Source of the DNA: a bacterium CG_4_9_14_3_um_filter_65_15
GTDB taxonomy: Bacteria > Krumholzibacteriota > Krumholzibacteriia > LZORAL124-64-63
DNA length: 64,000 nucleotides
Assembly (NCBI GenBank): GCA_002790835.1
Contig: PFVX01000035.1
Coordinates: 1-64,000, forward strand
Reading direction: 5' to 3'
The translations under genes and the position numbers were made by a program. The notes beneath the pieces were generated by a model, which saw only the letters and a list, made by a program, of their open reading frames with translations, was not told the origin of the DNA and did not search any database. This document shows positions 24,362 to 33,533 of the stretch, piece by piece (position 1 is the first letter of the stretch; every line of letters begins with the position of its first letter).

Positions 24362-26281
24362 TTAGCTTTCCGGGTCCGCGGCGTCAAGGAGTTCCTCGAT
24401 AACCCGCTTTACGGACCGGGAGCCCTGGTCCCCCTGATGCCGGATCCGCAGGGAAACCTCGTCGTTTTCGGCCTCCCGGCCCCCAACGACCAACATCCAG
24501 GGAACACGTAACATTTCCGCTTCACGGATCTTGAAACCGATCTTTTCGTCCCGGACATCCCGTCCGGCGCGGATTCCGGCGGCTTCCAGCCGGGTGGCAA
24601 CCTCATCGGCATAGTCATGCTGGTCGCGGCTCACCGACATGACACGGACCTGTTCGGGGGCCAGCCAAAGGGGAAAGTCTCCGGCGAAATGTTCGGTGAG
24701 GATGCCGATGAACCGTTCCAGGGATCCCAGGATGGCCCGGTGCACCATGTAGACATAGCGCTTCTCCCCGTCATGGTCCGTGTAGGTGACATCGAACCGA
24801 CGCGGCAGGTTGAAATCGAACTGGATGGTGCTGGACTGCCAGCGGCGACCGAGCGCGTCGATGAGCTTCACGTCGATCTTGGGCCCGTAGAAGACGGCCT
24901 CACCCTCTTCCCGGGTGTATTCGAGGCCATGGAGTTCGAGGGCCCGCACCAGGGAGGCCTCGGCGGCGTCCCACTCCTCGTCGGAGCCGGCATACTTGGC
25001 CTTGTTCTGCGGATCACGCACCGAGAGTTCGACCTTGAAATCGTCGAATCCGAACCGGCCCAGGATGGCCTTGACCAGGTCCAGGCAGGAGGCGACTTCG
25101 TCTTCCAGCTGCTCCGGGGTACAGAAGATGTGGGCGTCGTCCTGGGTGAAGCCCCGCACCCGCATCAACCCGTGCAGGGCACCGCTGTCCTCAGCGCGAT
25201 AAACCGTACCCAACTCGGCATAACGCACGGGCAGGGACCGGTGCCCACGGGATTTGCGCTTGAAGATCAGGATGTGCCCGGGACAGTTCATGGGTTTGAC
25301 GACAAAGGGACGGCCGTCATGTTCGAAAACGTACATGTCGTCACGGTAAAACTGCATGTGCCCGGAAGTCTCCCACAGGCCGGCCTGGAAAATGTGGGGC
25401 GTGGTGACGGTCACGTAACCCCGCTGGCGGTGAATCTCCTTCCAGTACCCGATGATCTGTTCACGCAGAATGTCCCCACGGGGAAACCAGAACGAGAATC
25501 CCGGTCCGGCCTCTTCCATGGAACCGAACAGATCCAGTTCGCGACCCAGTTTGCGATGGTCTCTTTTGCGGGCTTCTTCGAGCATCTCCAGATGATCATC
25601 CAGGTCCTTCTGCTTGTAGAAGGCGGTGCCGTAGATTCGCTGCAGCATCGGCTGGTCGCTGTCTCCCCGCCAGTAGGCGCCGGCGACACTCAACAGCTTG
25701 AAGGCCTTGATCAGGGAAGTGTCCGGGACATGGGGCCCTTCACAAAGATCGGTGAACTCCCCCATGCTATAGGTGGAGAGCTGTGCTTCCCCCAGGCTCG
25801 CAATCTGATCCTGCTTGTAGGGCTGGTCCTTGAACAGAGCCTCGGCCTCGGAGCGGGACACTTCCTTGCGTTCGATGGGAACCTTGCTCCGGGCCAACTC
25901 CAGCATCCGCTTTTCGATTCGCGCAAGATCGTCCTCGCCAAAGGGCTCGGCCTTGTCGAAGTCGTAGTAGAACCCGGTGTCGATGTCCGGCCCAAAGGCG
26001 AACTTCACTTCCGGAAACAAATCCCGCACAGCCCAGGCCAACAGGTGAGCCGTCGAATGACGAAGGGTGGCAAGTCCCGCGTCGGAATTCCGGGTGATGA
26101 CCAGCATCTCTCCGCCGGCGGAGACCGCCTCTGCCAGGGTATGGTGCACGCCGTTCACGGTGACGGCCACCGCATTGCGACGGAGCCCCTCGCCGATCTG
26201 GCCCACGGCATCGCCAAAGGAACTGCCGGTTTCGACTTCCAGGTTCTTACCGTCGGGAAGAGTCAAGGTCACTGCGGACAT
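24362..26281 (-). CDS. thrS: Threonyl-tRNA synthetase
   Basis: 639 aa with TGS domain (about 1-60), the second additional editing domain including RHSTAHLLAWAV, the class II catalytic core and the anticodon-binding domain. The ATG at 26281 follows GGAGTGGCC. The longer frame to 26425 runs into tRNA-Val and is rejected. The thrS-infC-rpmI-rplT-pheS-pheT order is a widely conserved translation block. Confidence 0.97.
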   Translation of the reverse strand: MSAVTLTLPDGKNLEVETGSSFGDAVGQIGEGLRRNAVAVTVNGVHHTLAEAVSAGGEMLVITRNSDAGLATLRHSTAHLLAWAVRDLFPEVKFAFGPDIDTGFYYDFDKAEPFGEDDLARIEKRMLELARSKVPIERKEVSRSEAEALFKDQPYKQDQIASLGEAQLSTYSMGEFTDLCEGPHVPDTSLIKAFKLLSVAGAYWRGDSDQPMLQRIYGTAFYKQKDLDDHLEMLEEARKRDHRKLGRELDLFGSMEEAGPGFSFWFPRGDILREQIIGYWKEIHRQRGYVTVTTPHIFQAGLWETSGHMQFYRDDMYVFEHDGRPFVVKPMNCPGHILIFKRKSRGHRSLPVRYAELGTVYRAEDSGALHGLMRVRGFTQDDAHIFCTPEQLEDEVASCLDLVKAILGRFGFDDFKVELSVRDPQNKAKYAGSDEEWDAAEASLVRALELHGLEYTREEGEAVFYGPKIDVKLIDALGRRWQSSTIQFDFNLPRRFDVTYTDHDGEKRYVYMVHRAILGSLERFIGILTEHFAGDFPLWLAPEQVRVMSVSRDQHDYADEVATRLEAAGIRAGRDVRDEKIGFKIREAEMLRVPWMLVVGGREAENDEVSLRIRHQGDQGSRSVKRVIEELLDAADPES

Positions 26282-26376
26282 GGCCACTCCAGGTTTCTCC
26301 AGGAATGGGGCAACTGCCCCGGGAATCGCAAAAAGCCCGCGGCCGGTAGCCGGCGTTGGGCTTTGCGGAAACGGTC

Positions 26377-26454
26377 TGGTGGGCGATACTGGACTCGAAC
26401 CAGTGACCTCTTGCGTGTCGAGCAAGCGCTCTAACCAAGCTGAGCTAATCGCCC
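26377..26454 (-). tRNA. tRNA-Val (anticodon GAC) with C33
   Basis: Acceptor GGGCGAT/ATCGCCC, D arm AGCTC...GAGC, anticodon stem CTTGC/GCAAG, loop TCGACAC, T arm CACTGGTTCGAGTCCAGT and an encoded CCA. The 7-nt loop places GAC at 34-36 (valine, GTC codons), but position 33 is C instead of the near-universal U. All other conserved positions look normal. It lies upstream of thrS and may be co-transcribed. Confidence 0.9.
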
Positions 26455-26507
26455 GCCGGAAGCGGAAATAAAACCCCCGGCGTGAGTCCTGTCAACGGAA
26501 AAGCCGC

Positions 26508-27362
26508 TCAGACCAGATATTCCAGCAATCGGTCGCCGTGGCCGTGGGAGCGCATCTTGGCCAAGGCCTGGTTCCGAATCTGGCGCACCCGTTCACGGGA
26601 GAGGTTGATGTCCTGACCGATCGTCTCCAAGGAAGCGGTTTCCTCGATCCCGATCCCGTAGTAGCGGCGCACGATGTCCTTTTCCCGGGCGGTCAAGAGG
26701 TCCATGGCATTGGACAGCTCTTCCTCCAGTTCCAGGTTGACGAATCCCTGATGAGGATTGAGCTCCTCGGGATCGGACAGGGTGTCGGCCAGGGTCAGCT
26801 CATCGTCGTACATGGGTTGATCCAGGCTCAGCAGCGGTCGGCTGGCCGCACGGATCTGACCCATTTTGCGGGGATCCAACTGCATGGCTTCAGCCAGTTC
26901 GCCTTCGTTCACCTTGCGGTGGTATTTTTGTTCGAGCTTCCGCGACATCCGCTTCATGCGCTGGGCCTGCTGGGAACGATTGATGGGCAGCCGCACGGTG
27001 TTCGTCTGCTCGGCGATGGCCTTCTGGATCGCCTGGCGGATCCACCACACGGCGTAGGAAATGAACCGGAATTCCCGCCGCTCGTCGAAACGCTTACCGG
27101 CAGTAATCAGGCCGATATTCCCCTCGGCGATCAGGTCCATGTAACTGAGACCCTGGTTGAGGAATTTCTTGGCCACGCTCACCACGAAACGCAGGTTACT
27201 GTTGACCAGTTTGTCCAGCGCTTCCTTGTCCCCCTGCCGGATCCGCCGGGCAAGCTCGTATTCCTCTTCCCTGGTCAGGAGAGCGTGCTTTCCGATGGTT
27301 TGCAGATAGTGCTGCAGGCTGGGATCTTCGCGCCGGTCGCTACTGAGTTCAATCTCGTACAT
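26508..27362 (-). CDS. rpoD: Primary sigma factor RpoD/SigA (short form)
   Basis: 284 aa. Contains region 1.2 (DPSLQHYLQTIGKHALLTREEEYELA), region 2 with the full core-binding and -10 recognition segments (LRFVVSVAKKF, YMDLIAEGNIGLI, FRFISYAVWWIRQAI), region 3 and region 4 with the -35 helix (ETIGQDINLSRERVRQIRNQAL). Region 1.1 and the non-conserved insertion are absent, as in Bacteroidota-type primary sigmas. The ATG at 27362 has GGAGG 5 nt upstream and is preferred over the ATG at 27374. Confidence 0.93.
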   Translation of the reverse strand: MYEIELSSDRREDPSLQHYLQTIGKHALLTREEEYELARRIRQGDKEALDKLVNSNLRFVVSVAKKFLNQGLSYMDLIAEGNIGLITAGKRFDERREFRFISYAVWWIRQAIQKAIAEQTNTVRLPINRSQQAQRMKRMSRKLEQKYHRKVNEGELAEAMQLDPRKMGQIRAASRPLLSLDQPMYDDELTLADTLSDPEELNPHQGFVNLELEEELSNAMDLLTAREKDIVRRYYGIGIEETASLETIGQDINLSRERVRQIRNQALAKMRSHGHGDRLLEYLV

Positions 27363-27517
27363 CCTTGCCTCCATCTATCGTGAGACCCTCGAGGGGGTCA
27401 CTCGCGTCCATGGGACGTCGCTATTCACCACGGGAATTCTACTGTTTTCCTGGTCGATAAGTTCCCGATTCCTCATCCCCCTCGTTAAATAATAAGGGGA
27501 ACAGGAATCATTCTCAG

Positions 27518-27546
27518 AGAATAGCCAACCGAGACTCCTTTGTCAA
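27518..27546 (-). promoter_or_regulatory. Predicted sigma70 promoter of the primary sigma gene
   Basis: A perfect TTGACA (27546-27541) is followed after 17 nt by TATTCT (27523-27518). The leader to the ATG would be about 150 nt. The -35 box is embedded in one arm of an inverted repeat, and the -10 lies in the short palindrome ATTCTC-x-GAGAAT. Confidence 0.6.
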
Positions 27547-27573
27547 CAAATTTATTCCTGTTATAATTTGTTG
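27544..27573. repeat. Inverted repeat beside the sigma promoter
   Basis: CAACAAATT and AATTTGTTG are perfect 9-bp arms separated by 12 bp, and one arm overlaps the -35 box of the sigma gene promoter. It could be an operator. It is not the CIRCE element. On the plus strand the spacer contains a perfect TATAAT. Confidence 0.6.
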
Positions 27574-27590
27574 AATTTCAGGGCGTTAGA

Positions 27591-27617
27591 CCGGGCCCCG
27601 CGAGATGCGGGGCCCGG
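27591..27617 (-). terminator. Intrinsic-type terminator after dnaK
   Basis: CCGGGCCCCGC and GCGGGGCCCGG form a perfect 11-bp stem with a 5-nt loop, starting 9 nt after the dnaK stop. The following minus-strand sequence is only moderately U-rich. Confidence 0.7.
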
Positions 27618-27625
27618 CTTGGGCT

Positions 27626-29551
27626 CTAATCATCCACCACTTCATAATCAGCATCGACGGGATCATCCGGGTTTCCTGCGGAGGAATCCTGCCCTTCGGC
27701 AGAGCCCCCACCGGCGTTTTCCCCGCTTCCTTCAGCAGCCTGTTGAGTTGCTCCAGCCTTCTCATAGGCTCTTCCCGCCATTTCCTGAACTGTTTTCATC
27801 AAGGCCTCGGAAGCGGCTCGAATCATTTCCACATCGTCACCCTTGAGGACCTCCTCCAGGGCGGTGGCCTTGGTTTCAATGGCCTCTTTCTCTTCCTGGT
27901 CCAAATTGTCGCCCAGATCCTCAATGGTTTTTCGGGCGGCAAAAACATTGGCTTCGGACTGGTTCTTCAGGTCGATCAGTTCACGTTTTTTCTTGTCCGC
28001 TTCGGCGTTGGTCTCGGCATCCTTGACCATGCGGTCGACCTCCTCCTCGGTCAAACCGCTCGAGGCCTGGATCTTAATGGACTGCTCCTTGCCGGTGGCC
28101 TTGTCGACGGCGCTGACGGACAGGATCCCGTTGGCATCGATATCGAAGGTCACTTCGATCTGCGGAATCCCGCGCGGTGCGGGCGGAATGCCCGTGAGCT
28201 GGAATCGGCCGATGGTCTTGTTGTCCATGGCCATTTCCCGTTCGCCCTGCAAGACGTGGATCTCCACGGTGGGCTGATTGTCGGCGGCGGTGGAAAACAC
28301 CTGACTCTTCTTGGTCGGGATCGTGGTGTTCCGATCGATGAGCCGCGTCATGACCTGACCGTACGTTTCAATGCCCAGACTCAACGGAGTCACATCCAGA
28401 AGAACGATGTCCATATCTTCGCCGCCGAGCACACCGCCCTGGATGGCCGCGCCCATGGCGACAACTTCATCAGGATTGACGGTCTTGTTCGGCTCTTTCT
28501 GGAAAACCTCCTGAACCTTGGCCTGAACGGACGGGATCCGGCTGGAGCCACCGACCAGGAGAACCTCGTCGATATCCGCAGGGGTCAAGCCGGCGTCTTT
28601 CAGGCAGTCGGCGCAAGGCTTGACGGTGCGCTCGACCAGATCGCTCACCAGGGACTCGAATTTGCCGCGCGTCAAGGTGTGGGTAAAGTGCTTCGGCCCA
28701 CTCTGGTCGGCGGTGATGAACGGGAGGTTGATCTCGGCCTGGGAAGAAGAACTCAGTTCCCGCTTGGCCTGTTCGGCCGCTTCCTTCAACCGCTGCAGGG
28801 CCATGGGATCCTTGCTGAGGTCGATCCCCTCCTGCTTGATAAAGGTGTCGACCAGGTAGTCCATGATCATCTGGTCGAAATCGTCACCGCCGAGATGCGT
28901 GTCGCCATTTGTGGCCAGGACGGAGAACACACCATCGACAATTTCCAGGATCGAAATGTCGAAAGTCCCGCCACCGAGGTCGAAGACGGCTATGGTCTCC
29001 TCCCCCTTGCGCTCCAGGCCGTAAGCCAGGGCGGCAGCGGTGGGTTCGTTGATGATTCTTTTCACCTCGAGGCCGGCGATCTTGCCGGCATCCTTGGTGG
29101 CCTGGCGCTGGCTGTCGTTGAAGTAGGCCGGTACGGTGATCACCGCGTCGGTGACGGCGTGACCGAGGTACTCCTCGGCAGTTTCCTTGAGGGCACGCAA
29201 GACCTGAGCGGAAATCTCCGGCGGGGAAAATTCCCCGTGACCCGTCTTGATCCGCACCTCCCCGTTTGCACCCTTGATAACCTGGTACGGCACTTCGTTG
29301 ATCTCGGTGTCGACCTCTTCGAATCTGCGCCCCATGAAGCGCTTGATCGAGTAGACCGTGTCCGTGGGATTGGTCACGGCCTGACGCTTGGCCAAAAGTC
29401 CAACCAGACGGTCGCCATTCTTATTCCAGGCCACAACCGAAGGCGTCGTCCGATTGCCTTCCTTGTTGGGGATGACCTTGGGCTCTCCGCCCTCCATCAC
29501 GGAGACGACACTGTTGGTCGTCCCCAGATCAATACCGATAATCTTGCCCAT
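27626..29551 (-). CDS. dnaK: Molecular chaperone DnaK (Hsp70)
   Basis: 641 aa. Nucleotide-binding domain with [12 protein letters not shown] at the N-terminus, FDLGGGTFD near 200 and LVGGSSRIP near 340; substrate-binding domain beginning [10 protein letters not shown] near 395; disordered acidic tail rich in G, E and D. The ATG at 29551 has GGGAG. grpE and dnaJ are not adjacent, and no CIRCE repeat is seen upstream, so heat-shock control by HrcA is not indicated here. Confidence 0.97.
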   Translation of the reverse strand: MGKIIGIDLGTTNSVVSVMEGGEPKVIPNKEGNRTTPSVVAWNKNGDRLVGLLAKRQAVTNPTDTVYSIKRFMGRRFEEVDTEINEVPYQVIKGANGEVRIKTGHGEFSPPEISAQVLRALKETAEEYLGHAVTDAVITVPAYFNDSQRQATKDAGKIAGLEVKRIINEPTAAALAYGLERKGEETIAVFDLGGGTFDISILEIVDGVFSVLATNGDTHLGGDDFDQMIMDYLVDTFIKQEGIDLSKDPMALQRLKEAAEQAKRELSSSSQAEINLPFITADQSGPKHFTHTLTRGKFESLVSDLVERTVKPCADCLKDAGLTPADIDEVLLVGGSSRIPSVQAKVQEVFQKEPNKTVNPDEVVAMGAAIQGGVLGGEDMDIVLLDVTPLSLGIETYGQVMTRLIDRNTTIPTKKSQVFSTAADNQPTVEIHVLQGEREMAMDNKTIGRFQLTGIPPAPRGIPQIEVTFDIDANGILSVSAVDKATGKEQSIKIQASSGLTEEEVDRMVKDAETNAEADKKKRELIDLKNQSEANVFAARKTIEDLGDNLDQEEKEAIETKATALEEVLKGDDVEMIRAASEALMKTVQEMAGRAYEKAGATQQAAEGSGENAGGGSAEGQDSSAGNPDDPVDADYEVVDD

Positions 29552-29649
29552 TCTTGCACTCCCGGAGAAGGATGATTGGTTGATTGCACACCGGGTCTAT
29601 TACAATCGGCGTGCCAGGAGCGCGAATCCCCTGGACATATTCCAACCTG

Positions 29650-29678
29650 CTTAAATTAAAGAAGTTAAATAAATTCAA
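29650..29678 (-). promoter_or_regulatory. Weak candidate promoter of dnaK
   Basis: TTGAAT (29678-29673), 17 nt, CTTAAA read as TTTAAG (29655-29650) in a markedly AT-rich stretch upstream of dnaK. Each box matches four of six consensus bases. No sigma32-type or CIRCE signal was recognised. Confidence 0.3.
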
Positions 29679-29722
29679 TTGGAGTGAATGACACGGACAG
29701 AAAATGAGAAACGAATTGGAAA

Positions 29723-29746
29723 TGCCATTTTGGCAGTTAAATGGCA
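29723..29746 (-). terminator. Terminator of the polysaccharide gene cluster
   Basis: TGCCATTT and AAATGGCA form a perfect 8-bp stem with an 8-nt loop, followed on the minus strand by TTTCCAATTCGTTTC. The TAA stop of the glycosyltransferase at 29737 lies inside the hairpin. Confidence 0.55.
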
Positions 29747-30720
29747 GCTTGTTGGCGTGATGATGACTGCGTGACGCCCCTGCGAAGACATGACAACACG
29801 GCCAGGTTCATCACCATGAGATAGAGTTTCTCCAGAGAGGGATCGCTGCCCCGCCGGGTGGGCCAGTGGCCAGCCAACCAGGCAGGCCAAGTCCCCAGGC
29901 CGGAATCCAGAATACGCCTGACCAGCGCGGTCCTCACGGGGCAGCCGGTCTCGTCCGGATCCACGATCCAATGGAGGCGCATCTGCTGCAGGCGTTGGGG
30001 GTGCGTCCGGGCCAGCTGCGGGAGGGAGTGGCGGCCGCACTCGACTTTCTTGTCCAGGTACTGAGCGAGGGAATGATGGTGGATGTGACGGGGCACGGGC
30101 TGGTGAAGCGCACGAAAGCTGATCCCGCAATGATCCTCCAACCGGAATGCGAGCTCCATATCCTCGAACCCGTAGGCCGAAAATTCCTCGTCGAAGCCGC
30201 CGATTTCCTTCAGGGCCCAGCGGGGCGCGACGGCATTCTGGGTCACGAAGAAACGGGCGGGAGCTGTGGAAGAATTCAAGCGAGCCACTCCCCGGGTGTC
30301 CAGGTAGCGGAAGTGTGGGGCATCGACCAGGTCGGGATCGGAGACGGCATAACCGATCGTGCCCAGCTTGTCGTTGCCCGCCAGCAGTTCCAGGTGGGCG
30401 GCCAGAAGGCCCGGTGGGGCCAGGATGTCGTCATCCAGAAAAAGGACCCAGGTTCCGGAGGCCTCCTCCACTCCCAAATTTCGCGCCCTGGCCCGCCCCA
30501 CGTTATTTCCCGGCGCGACGACCCGCAAGGGGACCGGAAAATCGGCTTCCATTTCCGCCAGGACTTCCCGGGTGTGATCGGGACTGCCGTCGTCCACCAC
30601 GATGACCTCCCAGGCGCCCTTCTCCATTTCCTGACAGGCGAGAGCATGCAGGGTCCGCCGCAACAGGTCGGCCTTGCAATAGGTGGGAATCACGACCGAC
30701 AGCAGGGGAACCCTATTCAT
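29737..30720 (-). CDS. Family 2 glycosyltransferase
   Basis: 327-aa GT-A enzyme. N-terminal LLSVVIPTYCKADLLRRTL, nucleotide-sugar-binding EVIVVDDGSPDHT (39-50), metal-binding FLDDDI (95-99), and the GGFDEEFSAYGFEDMELAFRL segment typical of inverting GT2 enzymes with an E-D catalytic region. The C-terminal 90 residues are helical and basic. The start at 30720 overlaps the stop of the upstream GT4 gene by 8 nt; a longer open frame inside that gene is a shadow. Likely adds a sugar to a surface polysaccharide; donor and acceptor unknown. Confidence 0.88.
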   Translation of the reverse strand: MNRVPLLSVVIPTYCKADLLRRTLHALACQEMEKGAWEVIVVDDGSPDHTREVLAEMEADFPVPLRVVAPGNNVGRARARNLGVEEASGTWVLFLDDDILAPPGLLAAHLELLAGNDKLGTIGYAVSDPDLVDAPHFRYLDTRGVARLNSSTAPARFFVTQNAVAPRWALKEIGGFDEEFSAYGFEDMELAFRLEDHCGISFRALHQPVPRHIHHHSLAQYLDKKVECGRHSLPQLARTHPQRLQQMRLHWIVDPDETGCPVRTALVRRILDSGLGTWPAWLAGHWPTRRGSDPSLEKLYLMVMNLAVLSCLRRGVTQSSSRQQAAI

Positions 30721-31876
30721 GGCCGGCCTGCAGACTCGGGAGGGAAACCTGACGGGGCAAGGAATCCTCCCGATTGACGAAATGACGGAATATGCCGTCG
30801 ACGCATTCCATGTTGGTGGTGAAGCCCGCGACTTCCCGGGCCACACCCAGGGCGACATTGCCCAAATTTTCCCGCAATGGCGCGTCGGCGGCCAGACGCA
30901 GCATGGCTGCGGCCAGGGCCTCGGCGTCACGCGGAGGGACCACGAGCCCGGAGGTGCCGTCACCGATCCACTCCACGGATGAAGCCAGGTCCGAGATGAT
31001 GATCGCGCACCCGCAGGCCATGGCCTCCAAAAGGCTGACGGCGGTGGCATCCACCGAGGGAACAGAGATGAACACATCGCACGCCTGCAACGCGGTCGCA
31101 AATTCGTCGTGTGGCAGACGGCCCACCATCCGGGTCGCGGAGAGGATGCCGGCGGCCTCGGCCGCCGCACGGAACGGCCCGGGGTCACCTTCGTAACCGC
31201 TGAACAGGAAGCGGGCCCGCGGCTCCTGTGCCATGACCGACCGAGCGGCCTCGATCACGATGTCGATGTTGTAGTAAGGCTGGGTATAGCTGCGCGGCGA
31301 GAAGAACACGAGGTTATCATCAGCGAAATCGTGTTCACGTCGCCACTGGACTCCGGCTCCGGGGCAGAACCGCTGGAAATCCACACCCCAAAGCACCCGA
31401 AAGCACCGGTCGGCGGCGGCGCCGAGACCGGAACAGGACGCGAGGATATCGGTGGAGTCGCCGGTAACCGCATCACAGCCGGCCAGAGCATGGCGGGCCA
31501 GCCAGCCCTTGAGGGGGCTCTCCTGCGGGGTGACGTAGACGTCATCGCCCCAGACGGTCAGCACGTTGGGATGAAACCCGGAGAAATCCCCCCAGTATCC
31601 ATAGCCCGTCAGGAAATGCGTGTTGAGCAGATCGGGGCGCAGGCGGCCCAGGATCCGGCGCACCTTGAACAAGGAGACCAGATAACGCCAGGGCTTGGGA
31701 CCGAATCCGGTGGAGATGTCGTGGACGGTCACTCCGCCCACCGGGCCGGGCTGGACGGTCAACAAATGGCATTCGTGTCCCTGAGCGACGAAAAAACGAA
31801 TCCAGCGTTCCGTGTGGATGTGTCTTCCGATGGACAAGAATGCGAGGCGCAAATCGATCTCCCGCGCCACCGTCAT
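30713..31876 (-). CDS. Family 4 glycosyltransferase
   Basis: 387-aa GT-B enzyme. The N-terminal domain begins LRLAFLSIGRHIHTERWIRFF and includes LLNTHFLTGYGYWG. The C-terminal domain has FFSPRSYTQPYYN, then PSVDATAVSLLEAMACGCAIIISDLASS, which contains the E-x7-E nucleotide-sugar motif of retaining GT4 enzymes. The ATG at 31876 is used because the upstream frame crosses tRNA-Leu. It has only a weak ribosome-binding site. Overlaps the GT2 gene downstream. Confidence 0.85.
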   Translation of the reverse strand: MTVAREIDLRLAFLSIGRHIHTERWIRFFVAQGHECHLLTVQPGPVGGVTVHDISTGFGPKPWRYLVSLFKVRRILGRLRPDLLNTHFLTGYGYWGDFSGFHPNVLTVWGDDVYVTPQESPLKGWLARHALAGCDAVTGDSTDILASCSGLGAAADRCFRVLWGVDFQRFCPGAGVQWRREHDFADDNLVFFSPRSYTQPYYNIDIVIEAARSVMAQEPRARFLFSGYEGDPGPFRAAAEAAGILSATRMVGRLPHDEFATALQACDVFISVPSVDATAVSLLEAMACGCAIIISDLASSVEWIGDGTSGLVVPPRDAEALAAAMLRLAADAPLRENLGNVALGVAREVAGFTTNMECVDGIFRHFVNREDSLPRQVSLPSLQAGHE

Positions 31877-31913
31877 GCGGCGGTCTCGACAGGCCGGTCG
31901 GGGCAAGGAAAAG

Positions 31914-32001
31914 TGGTGCCGGGAGCCGGTTTCGAACCGGCACGAAGCAACGCTTCGAGGGATTTTAAGTCCCTTGCGTCTACCAATTCCGCCATCCCGG
32001 C
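31914..32001 (-). tRNA. tRNA-Leu (anticodon TAA)
   Basis: 88-nt class II tRNA: acceptor GCCGGGA/TCCCGGC, anticodon loop CTTAAAA (TAA), long variable arm CGAAGC-GTT-GCTTCG, T arm GCCGGTTCGAAACCGGC and encoded CCA. First of three tRNAs inside the polysaccharide cluster. Confidence 0.96.
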
Positions 32002-32074
32002 AGCAGAGGTCTGGGGCATTGTACGCAAGACGGCTGGAGATGCCGACAAAAAAACCGGCCAAGCCGGTGAAAAC

Positions 32075-32149
32075 TGGAGGCGGCACCCGGACTCGAACCG
32101 GGGATAACGGTTTTGCAGACCGTCGCCTTAGCCTCTTGGCTATGCCGCC
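32075..32149 (-). tRNA. tRNA-Cys (anticodon GCA)
   Basis: Acceptor GGCGGCA/TGCCGCC, anticodon stem ACGGT/ACCGT with loop CTGCAAA (GCA), T arm CCCGGTTCGAGTCCGGG, encoded CCA. Confidence 0.96.
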
Positions 32150-32223
32150 CCCTGCAGGGAAGTATCCCGCATCCCTCCCGGGTTGTCAAACCACCTGCCG
32201 TGGCACCGCGGAGGATATAAAAA

Positions 32224-32299
<76 letters not shown>

Positions 32300-32357
32300 T
32301 CCGAAGGTTACGGATAAATAATGAAAGACCCTCGGGTTGTCAAAGGAATTTTGCCCT

Positions 32358-33506
32358 TCAAACGGGTCCTTGTCCCACGATCCGTCGGTAAATCGCAGCC
32401 GTCTGATCGGTGACGCGATCCCACGCGTATTCCCCCCGAACTCGCTTGCCGGCGGACTCCCCCAGGCGTCGACGAAGCTCACCGTCGGCCAGCAATTCCG
32501 TCAACTTGATGGCCAGATCTCCCGCATTCCCGCTGCTGAAGAAATGGGCAGCCTCGCCTGCTGCTTCTCGATTGGGCGGGATGTCGCTGACCAGGCAAGC
32601 CCGCTGGAAACTCATGCCTTCCAGCAAGGCGATGGAAAGCCCTTCGAGGGTGGACGGCAGGACCACGACCTCGGCGTTGCTGTACAACTCGGTCAAGAAA
32701 TCCCCGTGGATGAATCCCGTGAAACGAACCCGGCCACCAGCTTGCTGCTTGAGTTCGTCGACGTAGCCGGAGGTGAATCCGGCATCCCCGGCAATGATCA
32801 GCTCCCGGTTCATTTTCACTTCCTGCGGCAGCGTTCGCCAGGCTTCCAGCAAGAGATGGCAGCCCTTTTCAGGTACCAGCCGGCCGACGAAGAGAATGTA
32901 CCGTTCGGGAATTCCCTGAGCCAGACTCAGGCGAGGTGCCAGGGGCTTCAGGGAGGTGATGCCGTTGGGAACGTACTCCACGCGGCTGTCGTGTTCCCGC
33001 CGGTAGTAGTCGGCCAAGGCCCGGGAAACCACGATGGTCGCGTTCGGGAGCGTCACCGCCGCCCGCTCGCCATACTGCAGGAACCGGCGGGCAAACCGGC
33101 CCCATTTTTCCCGCTGCCAGTCCAGGCCGTGAACCGTCGCCACCGTGGGGATTCCCGCCAAGCGCCGCGGGATACCGGCAAGCATGCCAGGGCCCAAAGC
33201 GTGGTAATGGATCAGGTCCGGCCTGCGAACCAGCGCATCGCAGGTGGCGACCAGGGTATGGCTGATGGCATCCAGATGTTTGGTCGGCAGGCTGGGCAGC
33301 CGCAATACCCGTACCCCGGGCAGATCGCAGGGACCAGCAAGATCGCTGTAATGCGGGCGGCTGTAGATGTCGACTTCGATGCCCAACAGCGGCAAACGGG
33401 CGGCAAGCTCCGCCACATGCTTTTCGATCCCCCCCTGGACAGGCGGATAGCCCTTCTGGCCGATCATGGCCACCCTCAAGGGGCGCCGGTTGGACTCGGC
33501 GGTCAC
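32358..33506 (-). CDS. Family 4 glycosyltransferase
   Basis: 382-aa GT-B enzyme. The N-terminal domain shows the glycine-rich acceptor loop GYPPVQGGIEKHVAEL and HYHALGPGMLAGI. The C-terminal domain shows YILFVGRLVPEKGCHLLLEAW and the nucleotide-sugar motif LPSTLEGLSIALLEGMS. The N-terminal loop is of the rhamnosyltransferase/WcaC-like type (DUF1972-like G-x-x-G-G-x-E). The GTG start at 33506 follows GAGGTGG with 7-nt spacing. It follows the Gfo/Idh gene by 27 nt and is probably in the same transcript. Confidence 0.88.
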   Translation of the reverse strand: MTAESNRRPLRVAMIGQKGYPPVQGGIEKHVAELAARLPLLGIEVDIYSRPHYSDLAGPCDLPGVRVLRLPSLPTKHLDAISHTLVATCDALVRRPDLIHYHALGPGMLAGIPRRLAGIPTVATVHGLDWQREKWGRFARRFLQYGERAAVTLPNATIVVSRALADYYRREHDSRVEYVPNGITSLKPLAPRLSLAQGIPERYILFVGRLVPEKGCHLLLEAWRTLPQEVKMNRELIIAGDAGFTSGYVDELKQQAGGRVRFTGFIHGDFLTELYSNAEVVVLPSTLEGLSIALLEGMSFQRACLVSDIPPNREAAGEAAHFFSSGNAGDLAIKLTELLADGELRRRLGESAGKRVRGEYAWDRVTDQTAAIYRRIVGQGPV

Positions 33507-33533
33507 GACGGCACCACCTCACCTGAAGGGAAC

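Noticed and set aside
24617-26434. 605-codon plus-strand frame opposite thrS
   Set aside because: Antisense shadow of thrS and tRNA-Val; no recognisable motifs and it crosses the tRNA.
27605-29575. 656-codon plus-strand frame opposite dnaK
   Set aside because: Antisense shadow of dnaK. Such long dnaK-antisense frames are a known GC-bias artefact.
29552-29736. Search for a CIRCE element or sigma32-type promoter before dnaK
   Set aside because: No TTAGCACTC-type inverted repeat or clear heat-shock boxes; only a weak sigma70-like pair was retained.
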